From Dromaius novaehollandiae (Eukaryota; Chordata; Aves; Casuariiformes; Dromaiidae): DNA of 64,000 nt. Shown in pieces: positions 41,501-52,800 of this stretch. The translations under genes and the position numbers were made by a program. The DNA is taken from contig NC_088105.1 in the NCBI RefSeq assembly GCF_036370855.1, forward strand, positions 10,359,619 to 10,423,618, written 5' to 3'. The notes under the pieces were generated by a model that was given only the letters and a program-made list of their open reading frames with translations, had not been told where the DNA came from and did no database searches. Position 1 is the stretch's first letter; every line of letters starts with the position of its first letter.

Positions 41501-42879
41501 AATGACTTCCATGCCTACGCAGGCTCGGGCACATCTGCATTACATTTCCTCGTGCTGTCTGCCTTATCTGTGATTTTGCGTTGTCCAGGTTATCCCTGCC
41601 CCGTGAGTCTGCCTAATAGATTTGACTGTACTCTGTATTTATCCTTGTACAATGAAGATCAATACCTCGCCTTTGCTAGCAAACACTGAATTTTTAAATG
41701 AATTGAATTTGCAGGAATTACATAGCTGTGCCATGAAGTCTCTGTTTGCTATAGACCTCTTAATAATGCCATTCTCTGAAACCTTAAATGTGTTTTATAG
41801 AGTCAGTCAGTTCTACTGAAAGGTTTTCTAAATCTTTCTTTTGGGTATCCTGCCAGTAGCTGCTCAGATTCAGATTTCAGCATTATCTTGGCCTCTGCGT
41901 TTCAGAGAAACAGAGATCCGTGCTCAGAATGCAGAGGAGAGATCAGAAGGTCTTGAAGAGAAGCTGGAAGAAGCTCTGGAGAGAATCCAGGAGTTGGAGA
42001 AAGAGCTGGAGAAAGAGCACAAATCTGTCCCAGAAGCAACATCTAAACAAGGGCAAGGTCAGGAGAATCAATGGTTTGAACCCTCTCCTGGACTCAGAGA
42101 GAGAAGCAAACTTTGAGCCACTTCATCTCCCACTTAGAGCAGGACCATCCCCTCCTAGGCACATTCTAGGGTTTTGTTGTCGGATGCCAAACAAGGAGGC
42201 TTTTACCATTCCCCTGGGAGATGATTTTAGACCAGGGGCAGCAGGAACTGCTGGACTTGGCCTGCTTCTGAGAGAAAGTTATTTTGTTTGGTACTGATGC
42301 AAGCTCTTTCTAGGACAGCTCTGTAACTGGCTTTATCTTCCTTGTAAATAAATGTTCCCTGTTACAGTCGGGATGATCCGTTTCGGAACAGATTCCCAGG
42401 TATAAAAGAAATTATTTTTCGGGTCCTTCACTCTCAAAGGCCACAGACCTTCACATAGATAGCTTTGGGACCTGTCATCGGAGTTGTGCCAGCTCCCATA
42501 TTTTGTCACCAGTAGCGGGGGGTACTCCTTTGCGCTCCAGAGGAAGGTGTAAAGAGGCAGCAGGAGCCAGGGGAGCTCTGAGAAAGCTTCCCCTGTTTGC
42601 TATACAGAACTTGGGCACAGTGTGGTCCTGGCTCACACAGGCAGTGTATCCTATCTCTGACATAAAAGCAGGGCGAGGAGGCCAATTTGTTTGTTAATAA
42701 TGCCATACCTTGGGCACATTTTTACTCTGTTGTATTTTTAATGACTTCATTTTGTTTTTGTTTATTTTCTTTCAGAAAAAGTTTTTCAAGAAAGAGTGTC
42801 AGAAGCCCTGGCTCGCTCAACTTCGCCCAAAGCTGCTACCTCTGGCCGATCCAAGAAACCCCGCAAAACCAAACATTAA
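23518..42879 (+). CDS. AXDND1: Axonemal dynein light chain domain-containing protein 1
   Basis: AXDND1 is a long coiled-coil protein related to p28-type axonemal dynein light chains; mammalian orthologues act in spermatogenesis and sperm flagella. I read 25 coding exons: 23518-23614, 23978-24156, 24548-24648, 25297-25423, 25805-25890, 27013-27069, 27193-27301, 28005-28126, 28682-28822, 29258-29362, 30018-30138, 30753-30854, 31420-31586, 32439-32502, 32960-33194, 35197-35410, 35996-36089, 36798-37000, 37728-37824, 38896-39006, 39224-39340, 39495-39626, 40939-41030, 41906-42057 and 42776-42879. Phases agree throughout and give 1042 aa (human about 1012). Markers are [11 protein letters not shown] and [10 protein letters not shown] (about residues 103-126), LVPEEFQIV, the light-chain core [19 protein letters not shown] (about 271-289), [15 protein letters not shown] (about 400-415) and IRISGDNG (about 597-604). 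Residues about 958-1000 form a Glu/Lys-rich coiled coil. The first exon is the least certain; it was chosen because its phase fits and its ATG has G at -3. Confidence 0.92.
41906..42116 (+). CDS. AXDND1: Alternative read-through terminal exon of AXDND1
   Basis: The penultimate AXDND1 exon encodes the strong coiled coil [20 protein letters not shown]. If the donor at 42058 (GTCAGG, weaker than consensus) is not used, the frame stays open for 19 more codons, ending GLRERSKL then TGA at 42114-42116. A canonical AATAAA lies 230 bp downstream (42347-42352). This would make a complete alternative last exon replacing the basic tail encoded at 42776-42879. It is visible in the sequence but unproven without transcripts. 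Confidence 0.4.
42347..42352 (+). other. AXDND1: AATAAA, proximal AXDND1 poly(A) signal candidate
   Basis: A canonical hexamer lies in the last AXDND1 intron, 230 bp after the read-through stop codon at 42114-42116, followed by T-rich sequence. It fits an alternative short 3' end. Confidence 0.4.
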
Positions 42880-43526
42880 AGAGTAGCAATGCCCATGGAA
42901 AGTTTCTTAGTGCCCATTTTATAGTAGCGTCTCACCCCCTGAGCCACTGCCTTTACCACCTCCTCCACTACTGCAACATCTCTTTGCCTGTGTCTTACGT
43001 GTGCAGTAGATTCAGCACTCCCTAGAACTGCTGATCTCACTGTAAATATGCAAACAGAAGCACAACAGCAATGTTCCTTCCACTCAGTCCACTCTGCATT
43101 TATGCTGTTCTTTCAGCTGGTTCTGCCACTTCTGTACTTGTCTCTGCTTATCCTCTACTTCCCCCATACCTCTGAATGACTTTGCAGCTTGTTGTCTTGT
43201 ATCACTATTGCTGCCTTGACTTTCTCCTATGCACATCTCTCCTGCCTGTGCTACCCACCCCCTGCCTTGCCCTGGGCTTGGCTCCTGTTTGTATTCACCA
43301 CTCTTCTCCTGTTGCTCCATCTCATTCTGCCTCACCCCATGTTGAATCATGCAAGTAAGTTGTTTGTACCTCTTTCTTCTCATACTGAGGGTTTTTTTTC
43401 TTAGTGCCAGTGTGGCCTGGTTGTAAGTAACTCAAGTTGCACCCTCTTGACCAAATTCAGAATCCTGGGTAGATTTCTGATCACTCTAATCCTTTAATTT
43501 TCTTTCCCATTTTTGTTTTTAACTTA

Positions 43527-43532
43527 AATAAA
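43527..43532 (+). other. AXDND1: AATAAA, distal AXDND1 poly(A) signal
   Basis: A canonical hexamer lies 648 bp after the AXDND1 stop codon (42877-42879) and is followed by GT- and T-rich sequence (GTTGTTTTCTCATGTGT), as expected of a downstream element. The implied 3' UTR is about 42880-43555. Confidence 0.6.
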
Positions 43533-43627
43533 AGCTGTTGTTTTCTCATGTGTATTTGAGAAGGAGGTACTTCCTTCATTCTCTGGGCTTTCAGACAGTC
43601 CAGTTACCTGCTGATTGTTTAGGAAGA

Positions 43628-43655
43628 AATTGTACAAATTGTACAGAATTGTACA
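43628..43655. repeat. Three copies of AATTGTACA
   Basis: The 9-bp unit AATTGTACA occurs three times in a row, with one extra G before the last copy. It lies about 95 bp beyond the distal AXDND1 poly(A) signal. Each unit contains the palindrome TGTACA. Confidence 0.85.
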
Positions 43656-44444
43656 GATTCTTCCTTAGTTGAATCTTCTTCTTTTGAAGGTTTTGTCCTT
43701 ATTTCAGAAGGCAGGAACCAGCCTGAGGCCATGCATGATCCTGAAGGCCTTTCTCAGTTTGCTGCCCCAGGAGAGCAGCCAAGGTCATAAGATCAGACCT
43801 CAGATGATTCCACTTCACCCCCTCGGTGCATTGAGGTAGAATTTAAAACACCTGCTCCATCTTGCTCTGATTTGAGTTTGAGCCCCCTGGCTCCCCATCT
43901 GGTCCAGGCCCTGAGGCAGTCACTGGGGTTATAATGTGGTGGAAGCCCAGCAGCAGCTGCCTGGATTTGGCATGGTTCTTCCCCATCCCAGCAAGGAAGG
44001 GCAGGCTTTGAAACTGTCACAAATCACATCTGCTTCAGGCAGCCACTGCCAACTCCCTGGAAGCAAATTCTATTTTGGAAACACTGTATGCCAGTAATCC
44101 TGAAGTATAGTCTTAAACTATATTTTCCTGCTGCAAGGTTTTTGAAAGTAATATCTCCTAAAGGTAAAATGACAAGTTTCTACCAGCAATGTATACTTAG
44201 AGAAGATCTTGCTGGAACTAGGTGCGTTCTTTGGAACTGATGATGCTCTCAGCTATAATTTGCCTTTTTTATAACTGAATATTGCAGAAAAGCTTTAATG
44301 CCTGACTCAGTAATTATGCCTGACTTCTGCAGATATGACTGTAAACAGGGTAATGTGTGTGTGCATAGTACCATGTGTCTCTGAGCATCTTATTTGTTGT
44401 TCAGACTAAGAGTTGTTCCTTTCATGCTTTATTCTGTTCCTTGA

Positions 44445-45155
44445 TTTGCCAAGGAACCTGGATCTCTATGGATCATTTTACATGGAGTCAGAAATTTAGC
44501 TAGAGAAGTGCTCAGAGAAAGGATCATCTGTAGTTCATGCCATGCAGTATTTACACCCTTTTGCTCTAGGTTGGGAAACAGGCACCTATGCAAGCAGCAT
44601 GAGAAATAACCAGAAGCAGCCTTAGAGCAGTAACTACACAGCTCAGGTTCATCAGTGGAAGACTACAGAGCTGTTACGCTCCCCAGAGCCAGTTTTCTAT
44701 GACCGGATTACTGCTGAGATCTATTATGGACTCCCTCAGTCCTTGCGTGAGAAGTTACAGTGGGAGAGCAAGCTGCATGTGAAGTGCCCTCAGGAAGTTA
44801 CACCCAGAGCTCAGCTGCTTGTGTGATCACTCGTAATTTCACAGGTGGAAATTTTCCACTTTCCAGCCACTTGTAAGGGGGCTGGTTTGCTGAGTGTCCT
44901 TGCTGTAAGAAAGCTGGCAAATACTTGTGAGTGTTATGAGAACACTGCGTATTGGGAAGGGGACTCGAGGGAGCTGAAGGGTCTGATTAAAGGGTCTGAA
45001 GCTTGTGCTTCACTGTATTAAACCAGTATCTGCAGTCCCTCCTTATGACACAATTGCATTTAAAGGAATTCGTACCAAGGGCATGGGCCTTGCTCGTGGA
45101 GCATTACTAGCAGCCAAAGAGGGACTGAAAAAACTAGTGAGAATACAAGAATAAG
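44445..45155 (+). pseudogene. Coding-like remnants, possibly a decayed retroelement or gene
   Basis: Three stop-free stretches lie in different frames. 44445-44606 contains ICSSCHAVF and a later RHLCKQHEK, a C-x2-C...H-x4-H spacing like a BED or C2H2 finger. 44623-44826 contains PEPVFYDRITAEIYYGLPQ. 45020-45154 contains GMGLARGALLAAKEGLKKL. A short Cys-rich stretch (CPCCKKAG) lies between them near 44895. None has a start codon plus splice sites that I could join. ORFs of this length arise by chance, and I do not recognise the family. I list it because residue composition looks protein-like; coordinates are those of the open stretches. Confidence 0.15.
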
Positions 45156-46723
45156 CGATGGGCCAGGATACCCCTGCTAGGGACTATCCTGGTGGCAAAT
45201 TACCATGTGGGCAGTTAGAGAAGAGCCCCAAAGTGCTCTCTAGCTCAGCCTCTACAGGCCGCTGCTTTCCTCCAGCACCAGAACACTTGGACTGGGAATG
45301 GCTGTGCAGGGGCGGCCTGCTTCAAAGCACAGGGAGGTATTGCAGATCACATAAAAGGGCAGGAGCAGAGCGGGTATCCACACAAGGACACCAAAATGAA
45401 AGAAACTGAGTACTGGGATTTCCTTTATGCTCCCTATCTTTGCCAAGGGAAAGGAAGGATGGATTTTATAGGAGTTTTGAGGACTTTCTCTGGATCTTAT
45501 GAGAGCTCTGAGGACTTTCTCTGCTTCTGCCCTGTCTATAGGGATGCCCAAGGTGGCTGCAGTCTTCAATAGAATTACGGTTCTCAAGGAGATAGCTAGC
45601 TTTTCCAGTGTGGTGCTGGATTCCTTCTTGTCAGCTCAGTGGGAGCTGGCTAAGCAGATCATCTCTGTCTCTTTTTAGATACACAGTAATCCTGGAAGCA
45701 GCCACCTACAAGCTCAGATCTTGTCCTGGCTCACCACCCAGCGGAAGAAAGCAGCAGCACAGCCTGCCTTCCCTCTGCACAGCTGGTGTGCCTTGCTAGC
45801 AAGTGCCAAGCCACAAAATGCTGCCCTTTCCTCCTTTCCCTTCTTCCTCCTTTCCTCCTAGTTTAGTACTAGAGGTTAAACATCTTGGCTGTGTATGTAT
45901 GTGTGCATGGGTGGTGACCGAACTCCTGTATCCAGGGCTGCCTCCAGGGCCCCCTGGGCAAGCGGTGAAGCTGCAAGGGAGCCAGGCCAGCAGTGCCCAC
46001 CAACCTGCCTGCAGGCTGAGCCTGCCCCTGTTGCCCTCCCCAGGAGCAGTTCCAGTTTACCAGGCTCCCACCCCAGCCTGTCTCGCTCTTCTCGCCTCTA
46101 ATCAACCATTCACGCTGAGGGCAAAGGCACTTGAGCAAGGATCCCTTCTGCACCACCCGAGCAGTTGCATTTTCCCAGGGCAACGCACACAGAGACTGGC
46201 TGTGAAGAGGAGCGTGCTCCTGCCCAAGCAGGCCAGCCAGTCATGCCTCAGCGCTGTTTTACCACCCTGCTGCAAGACCTACCCTTCTTTTAAAAATAGC
46301 CACTTACAGCCAAGGGTGCAGAAGGAAAACCCCGAGTCCGAGCACAAAGACAGAGCCCCAGGAAACCACTGTCTCTAATAAGATGTCCCCTGCCCCGGGG
46401 GGCAGCCTGTACCTGCCTCCTTGGTCCCAGTGTCAGGCTCTCTGCACGTTAATTCCTTGCAGCTCATGTTGGGAGCAGGGTTTGGGGATTCAGAGCTTTT
46501 AAATATATAGAGGCTAGTCTGTTTTTCCTGTTGATGTAATGAGGAAGGATGGATCAGACCCTGGGGTCAGGCCCTGTGGTGTCAGAGGTGTGTCTGGCGA
46601 GGAGAAAGGAAGGGAAGATGCCCCCCCCTTGACCCCCTGCTCACACATGTGCCCTTGCTCCTTGTGCTCCATATTTTTTCCTTTCCAAAGCACGCAGAAA
46701 CTTCTTGCATGTACAATCTACTT

Positions 46724-46729
46724 TATATT
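46724..46729 (-). other. NPHS2: AATATA, possible NPHS2 poly(A) signal
   Basis: On the minus strand the variant hexamer AATATA lies about 130 bp after the NPHS2 TAA. No canonical AATAAA was found close by. Variant signals are weak evidence, so the real end may be further downstream, towards lower coordinates. Confidence 0.25.
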
Positions 46730-46856
46730 ACAGGCCTAGGCTGCCTTTTCTCCCACCTCTGGCCCACACGCTGCTGATGGGCTGTAGACCAGCCTTCTTG
46801 CTCCTCTTTGGGCAGGACTGACTGGGGCACTGTGGCAACCATTTCTAGGACAGCTC

Positions 46857-49800
46857 TTACAGCATGGGTGAGTCCTTCTTGTCTTTTAGGCTTTCTGGGA
46901 GATTTGCGTGGTCCGTGAGGAGGCTGCTTACTCCTGGGGGGCTGCGAGTGGCTGAAGAGACCAGGTTCATGGGATCCAAAGGCAAGGGCAAGATGAAGGC
47001 AGCAGGTTTCTCTGCAGCAAAAGAGTGCAGTGCGTGGAGGTAACGGAGCTGAGCAGCAGCAGGGGCACTAGACAGGATCTCAGCTGCCATCCGCAGGGAC
47101 TCGGAAGCAGCCTTTTCCCCCTCAGCAGCAATCACCTACCAAGAAGGGGAACAAAGAGGGCATCAGTGAGGCTGGGGAGTAAGGAGACATGGACTGTTTA
47201 CTACAGAGAGAGGTTGTCACTGTGATCTCCCCAGGGACAGTGCAAATGCAACATCCCTGCTCTCTGAAGATCACAGCATGGGCTAGACATATTGATATCC
47301 TGAATGTTTGGGAACTCATGTCCAGCTTGTTTTTACTGAAGCCACAGGCAGTTCAGGCACTATTAGGCCTATCAGGACTCACAGTTGGACAGACTCATGC
47401 TGCAAAAGCACAGCCTTTTCAAGGCTGGGCTTGTGGGAAGGGTGCTGGACACAGATTTTATCCAGGCTGTTAGTGGCGGAGGCCAGCCTAGACTCAGCAA
47501 GGTGAGGAGGTACCCAGCAGTGGGGAGAGCCCTGCTCCAGCATCCTGGCTGGGCCCCTGGGGGAGAGCAAAGCTCTGAGGAAGAGAAAGATCTCCACAAG
47601 CATTCTGGGCTGGAGATAACCCCAGACTTTTTGTGTGTATTTCTGTCCTACCCATAGGCTAGATGCCAGATCTGGGCTTTCCAGACTCCACTGGGCTGGA
47701 CCAGCCTGCTATTGCAGCTCCCCTTACAGCTCTTGGGCAAGAACAAAAGGAGACAGGTATGCCCAGAGCTATACCCTAGTGCAGCATATTCCAGGGACCT
47801 CAGCTGGAGATGGGAGAGGAAAGAGGGGCGTTTTGCAAGGAGATGGGAGGTCTTCAGCATTGGCATACCCGCACTTTGGCCTGCCTCTGAGCCTCTGCTT
47901 CTACGGCCAGGGACTGCCGGACTTCAGCAGGCAGCTGTACGTTGTTGCTGTGGGAATGAGAGACAAGAATTAGCTGGGCTCCATGCTCCCCTGGCAGCAC
48001 TGGACAGTTGATCTGACCGTCTGGTCAGACTGCTTGGAACTGGCTCATTAGCCATCTCTGTAAAGCTGTTGGCTAATGTCTTTGCTCTGAACTCCCTGGG
48101 TGTCCCTTTTCTTGCTTTAGCCTTCTACCTCTGTTCCCATCCTTTTTTTCCAACACACTTTTCTAATGAAACCAGGTATCCATGATCACTAGATAGCAAA
48201 GAGACCTCTCCTATTTATATCTTTGAGGCTTGAAGCCTATGCTTACCCCTTATGAGACATCAGAGAATCCCCTGGGAGACCATAGGAATTTCCTTCCACT
48301 CATACAGTTGTTTATTCATTGCTTAGACCTAGATTCACTTGGTTCCTTCTTCTGTGGCCCTCTGTGTGATGAGCGAGGCCCACCCTTCTCCATGGGATTC
48401 TGAGTGAGGAGCCCATCCCAACCAGTGCTGAGACCCCAGGGCCTTTAATACACACTCGGAAACAGAGGGCTTGGTGTCTGCTGTGACTCCCAGGCCACCA
48501 GAAGTGGGTGCAACCCTGCCAGGAATGGTAGTAAAATGATGATGAGATCCCAGCTAAGGATCCTGCCCTGGCTGTCAGTACAGGAGCAAGTGCTATCTTT
48601 GCATGTGAAAATTTTACTCTAAGCAAAGGCTGAAAGAGGTAGGGAAAAGCCTGTTGGGAGAGGCCAGAGGAAAAGCAGGAAGAGGAGCAGACAGCATTGA
48701 CCATGGCAAGACAGGTACTTGCAAAGAGCCAGGGAGGCCTCCTCTACTGGCACTTCCTACCTACATTTCTGTTCTCTCCACCTTGATCCCCCAGCAGCCT
48801 GTGACGGCATCCAAGGCCACCTGCAAAAAGGAGGATTTTCTGAGCGTAGGGAGAACACCAGCCCTTGCCCAGGCCCCTCACAGGGAGTCAGACAGTGCAG
48901 GGACATTAATTCAAGGCAGTTAACAGCAGGACTTTAGGGCAGCTTTGTTAGCTCGTGTGTGCTATTTTATGAGGCCCCTCAGAACTAAAATTATTTCCCT
49001 CACTTCACTCTTGATTCGTATTTCTCCCATAAGTTTTACGCAATTTAACCTGTCCATATTGGTTTGAGCATAGAACCAATTCAGTTTCCTTGGAAACTGA
49101 ATTCCTGACTGGCCTCATGTGTGTAGGCATGATGGTGCCACAGAACTGCCGCTGGAGATCCCTTATACACAGGGTTTATGGCAACTTGGTCAGGCTGCAG
49201 AAGAAATTTCCTGTGAGAATCTCCTCTTTGAGGTAAGCACTGAAGCTGGGCTATCACAAAGCACTCATGAAGCTAGTTTAAGATGTTTCTTCATCCCCTT
49301 CACACTATACTGTTTACTACTCTCTGTGGCTGCCTTTGGTGGCCACACTGTAGATTCTTCCCCTAAAGTGGTCTGAGTTTAAAATACACATCCCATTTTT
49401 CTGTGAAGGGCCATGTGTTGTTATTGCACCCTTTACAAACCAGTGTATGTGATTTTGGGGGGGCTGATCACCCTCCAAGCCTCTCTGTGGAGCTTCAATT
49501 CACCCCTTGCTCTGCCCGTTCTTTCCCTGTGGAAGCACCTTCATCTCCTGGCTGATGCTCTTCCTCTCCAATAGGAGTTCGGAGAAGGCTCGATGTGCCA
49601 GGAGGCGCTTCGTGGTAGTCTGCACCAGCAGCTGGATGGCACTGGAGATGCTGGTCAGGGTGGTGAGGAGGAGAGAGGCATTCTCCAGCCGGTAGTAGCA
49701 GACAGCATCTATCTCCAAGGTAACCATGTCTTTGGTCACCACCTAAGCAGAAGACATTAGGGGAGTTGGAGCTGGTTCTGGCAGCTCTAAGGTGGCCCAG

Positions 49801-52800
49801 AGAAGCAGGTGATGCTGAGAATGAGGAAGACTGGCTGGATGGTTAAAGCTTTGTACTCCCCGTTCCCTAAGGAGCTGGTACTCAGCTCTGCCACTGATTG
49901 ACCTTGGACAAACTACTTAACCTCTGTGAACCTCTCAGTTCCCTGAGCAGCATCTTTGTGTCTGTCTCCTCAGCTTGGCTGCTGAGCTGTGGGACCCTGT
50001 GCAGGTCACCGTCCTAGGCCGTATTTCCCTGCCCATTGCTGTCTGGTCTATTCCTGTTCTGAGCACACGGGCTGTGTCCTGCAGTTAGTGCACAGAGCCT
50101 TGCTCAGTGTTGCTGAGTAGTCTCCAGAAGGATCTGCTGTATACTGCAGAGCCTGCATAAGCTACCAGATTAAGACAGTGCTGTTGGCAATGCAGCAGCA
50201 CAGGCAACAGTTCCCAAAAGAAGAGCAGATATTACATGTTTATCCTCTGTAACCATGGCTAGGGAGGCTACAGATTCCTGGGTTAGCAGGGAGGGCTCAG
50301 CCCTTCCTCCTTCCCAGGCTTGTACAGGAGCAGCAGCTCCCCCGCCGAGGGGCACCCTTGTAAGATCTTACGGTCTGTGCTCCTGACCTCTCTGCATGGA
50401 TCCTTCAGTGTGGTGGGTACAAAGCTAGTCCTCTATCTGTAGCCCAGTCACCTCCCTTTTGCTGTATGGTATCATTAAAGCATTTCAAATTGAACAGGAC
50501 TGAAACCAGTGGTTTTACAATAAAAGAAAAACACGATGGTTGGTATATTTTTCCCTTCCATTTTCTGAGGCATTAGGGTTACTCTGAGATGTTTTTTTCA
50601 AGCTTTTCTATGCAACCATGAAGGCTGGAAACATAAGACTAGGGAGAAAGAGATTTCTTATAAATTCACAGGAATCCTGGAGCTTGGGTTTTGCCAAGAA
50701 GGCCTGGTCTTCAGTGAGACCCTGAGAACTGGCAGTGCTGCACAGAATCTTATGGCCAGTGAATTGGTGCTTTGTGACCTGGAAGGAGGGTCATTGTCTT
50801 AACTATATGCTGCTTTCTTAACATCAGGGCCAAATCAGGACTGACCTCCAGCATAACATGACCAGTCACAGGAAGGCATAATGCTAAAGAGACCCAAGAG
50901 TGAACACACAGGGTAGGGAGTCATACCTGGTGGAAAGGGATCTCTAGGGTTTTGAGGCGGAGGTCCACCTTGTGATATGTGTCCAGACAGGGAAGGAAGA
51001 AGAAAAGGCCTGTGGGGGGGAGAGAAAGAGACAGATGGTGATCATCAGAACCACAGAAATTTCCTCTCCTGCTCTGGGGACCAGGAGAGAGGTTGGCATG
51101 AAAAACTAGAAAGGAATAGCAATATATGGGCTCAAAATCTGAGGCTACTTCAGCATGGAAAAGAATATCAGAAGGTGATGGCCCTATCATCTATCTGGCT
51201 GGGCCTATTGGAGAGGTAAAAAGGTACTAGTATGTGAGCTTTCGGAGAGCACGGAGAAGGGGAGGGACGTATCTGGGGGGAGCTGAAGGAACATCTTACC
51301 AGGCCCTCTGGCTCTGCCAGGAAGGAGACGCCCAAGTCGGAAAACAATGGCTCTCTCATACTCCCGCACTACCTGCCAAGAGAAAAAAAAAGACTAGACC
51401 AGAGGGAAAGGCTAGGACCAGAGGAAGGGGGCCTCACTCAGCTATGTGCTGGAGGACTTCTGTTCTGGGAAAACCCTGCAAAGGGAGGATTTCAGCAGAT
51501 GTGAATCATTAGAGTCACCTGTCACTATGAGTCCCTTTACCCCAGCAGAGAACCTAGTCTAGAATTGCTGGCTGGCTTGTGCGTGAGAGGCGCAGGAATA
51601 GCAGCCCCGTGACAGCCTGAGGCTGGGTGAGAGCAGCCCGTGTTGGTGCTGCCCAGGGTTTCCCAGGATGAGGCTGGCACTCTGCTTTCTTATAGTTTGG
51701 CCAAACTCGAACACCCCGAGCTTAAATTTTCCATGTTGGTTATTTGCCTCCAAAGAAACTACATGTGCATGTCTGTGTGTGTGTGTTCACATACGTGTGT
51801 AAGATCTGAGCTACAATAGTGACACTGTTGTTGAGATCAAGATGCACGTTGAACTTCCTGAGGAATGGGAACTAAAATGTGCCTACTCTGAGCCACGTTA
51901 TAAACCCCTGGGAGAATAGGAGGTAAGGGAAAAATCAACTATGAACTAGCAGATCGATGTCTTAGACCAAATTTCTTATATTTACAGATCTCTTCTTACC
52001 TTAAAATGTTTTAAAAACTGTGCATTGCAAAATCTATTCTGTTGCTGTAATGCAGCCATCTCTTGGCTGGGTAGGCTGAAGGTTATGTTTAAAGGTGAAC
52101 AGAAACATTACACCCATAATTTATTTTAAAAAGGAGGAAGCTAAGCCCCTTCTGCTGATGTGGCAGCAGGAGTATTATACAGGGAATGGATGGACCCCTG
52201 TGCAGCCCCACTGCTGCAGCAATATATGGTAAAGAATAAGGCAAAATTAATGACGAGTTTATGAAGTGCAAATAAGAAGGCCATAGACCAACAAAGCTTT
52301 ATGATGGTGTCCTACACATGCTGAATCAGTGGATTACATCCACCTCAGACACCAAATGCTAAACCTGGAGAGGCCCCATGACTATTCTCACCTTCATGCA
52401 GAACCAGACAGAGATGGGGAAGGTCATGATGATGAACAGGAAAGACAAGATGGTCAGAAGCCATTCGCAGATGCCTAGACCTGGAGACTTTACACCTAGG
52501 GAGAAATCCAACATGACTCTGTTAGGAGGGGTCTGCTCCCAAGGAACTGACATGCTGAGACTTGTCTGCATAAATCAGCCTCTGTATTGCCCTTTCCCTA
52601 GACCTGGTGCATGTCTTAACCACTGGCTCTCTCTGGAGCTATGCTAAAGAATAGCTCCTGCCCCACATGGTGAGGTGTTGCCAGGACAAACTGATAAATT
52701 TTCCCTCTACTTTGCTGGCAAAAATTGAGCTTGGGTCTCCACACTTCTATAGAACGCCTTTACTAGAGCCTTTAGTTTGAAGACCTGAGGCTGCTAAGCA

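Larger units (their letters stand above)
42880..46856. other. Convergent AXDND1-NPHS2 intergenic region
   Basis: The two genes face each other here. From the left come the AXDND1 3' UTR and its poly(A) signal. From the right the NPHS2 3' UTR must enter on the minus strand; the nearest hexamer-like signal is AATATA at 46724-46729. The ORF at 45803-46378 (191 codons) is Pro/Ser/Leu-rich, GC-driven and resembles nothing I know. Three short coding-like stretches at 44445-45155 are listed separately. No other gene is seen. Confidence 0.6.

Noticed and set aside
45803-46378. 191-codon ORF on the plus strand
   Set aside because: Low-complexity Pro/Ser/Leu composition in GC-rich intergenic DNA, with no splice or homology support.
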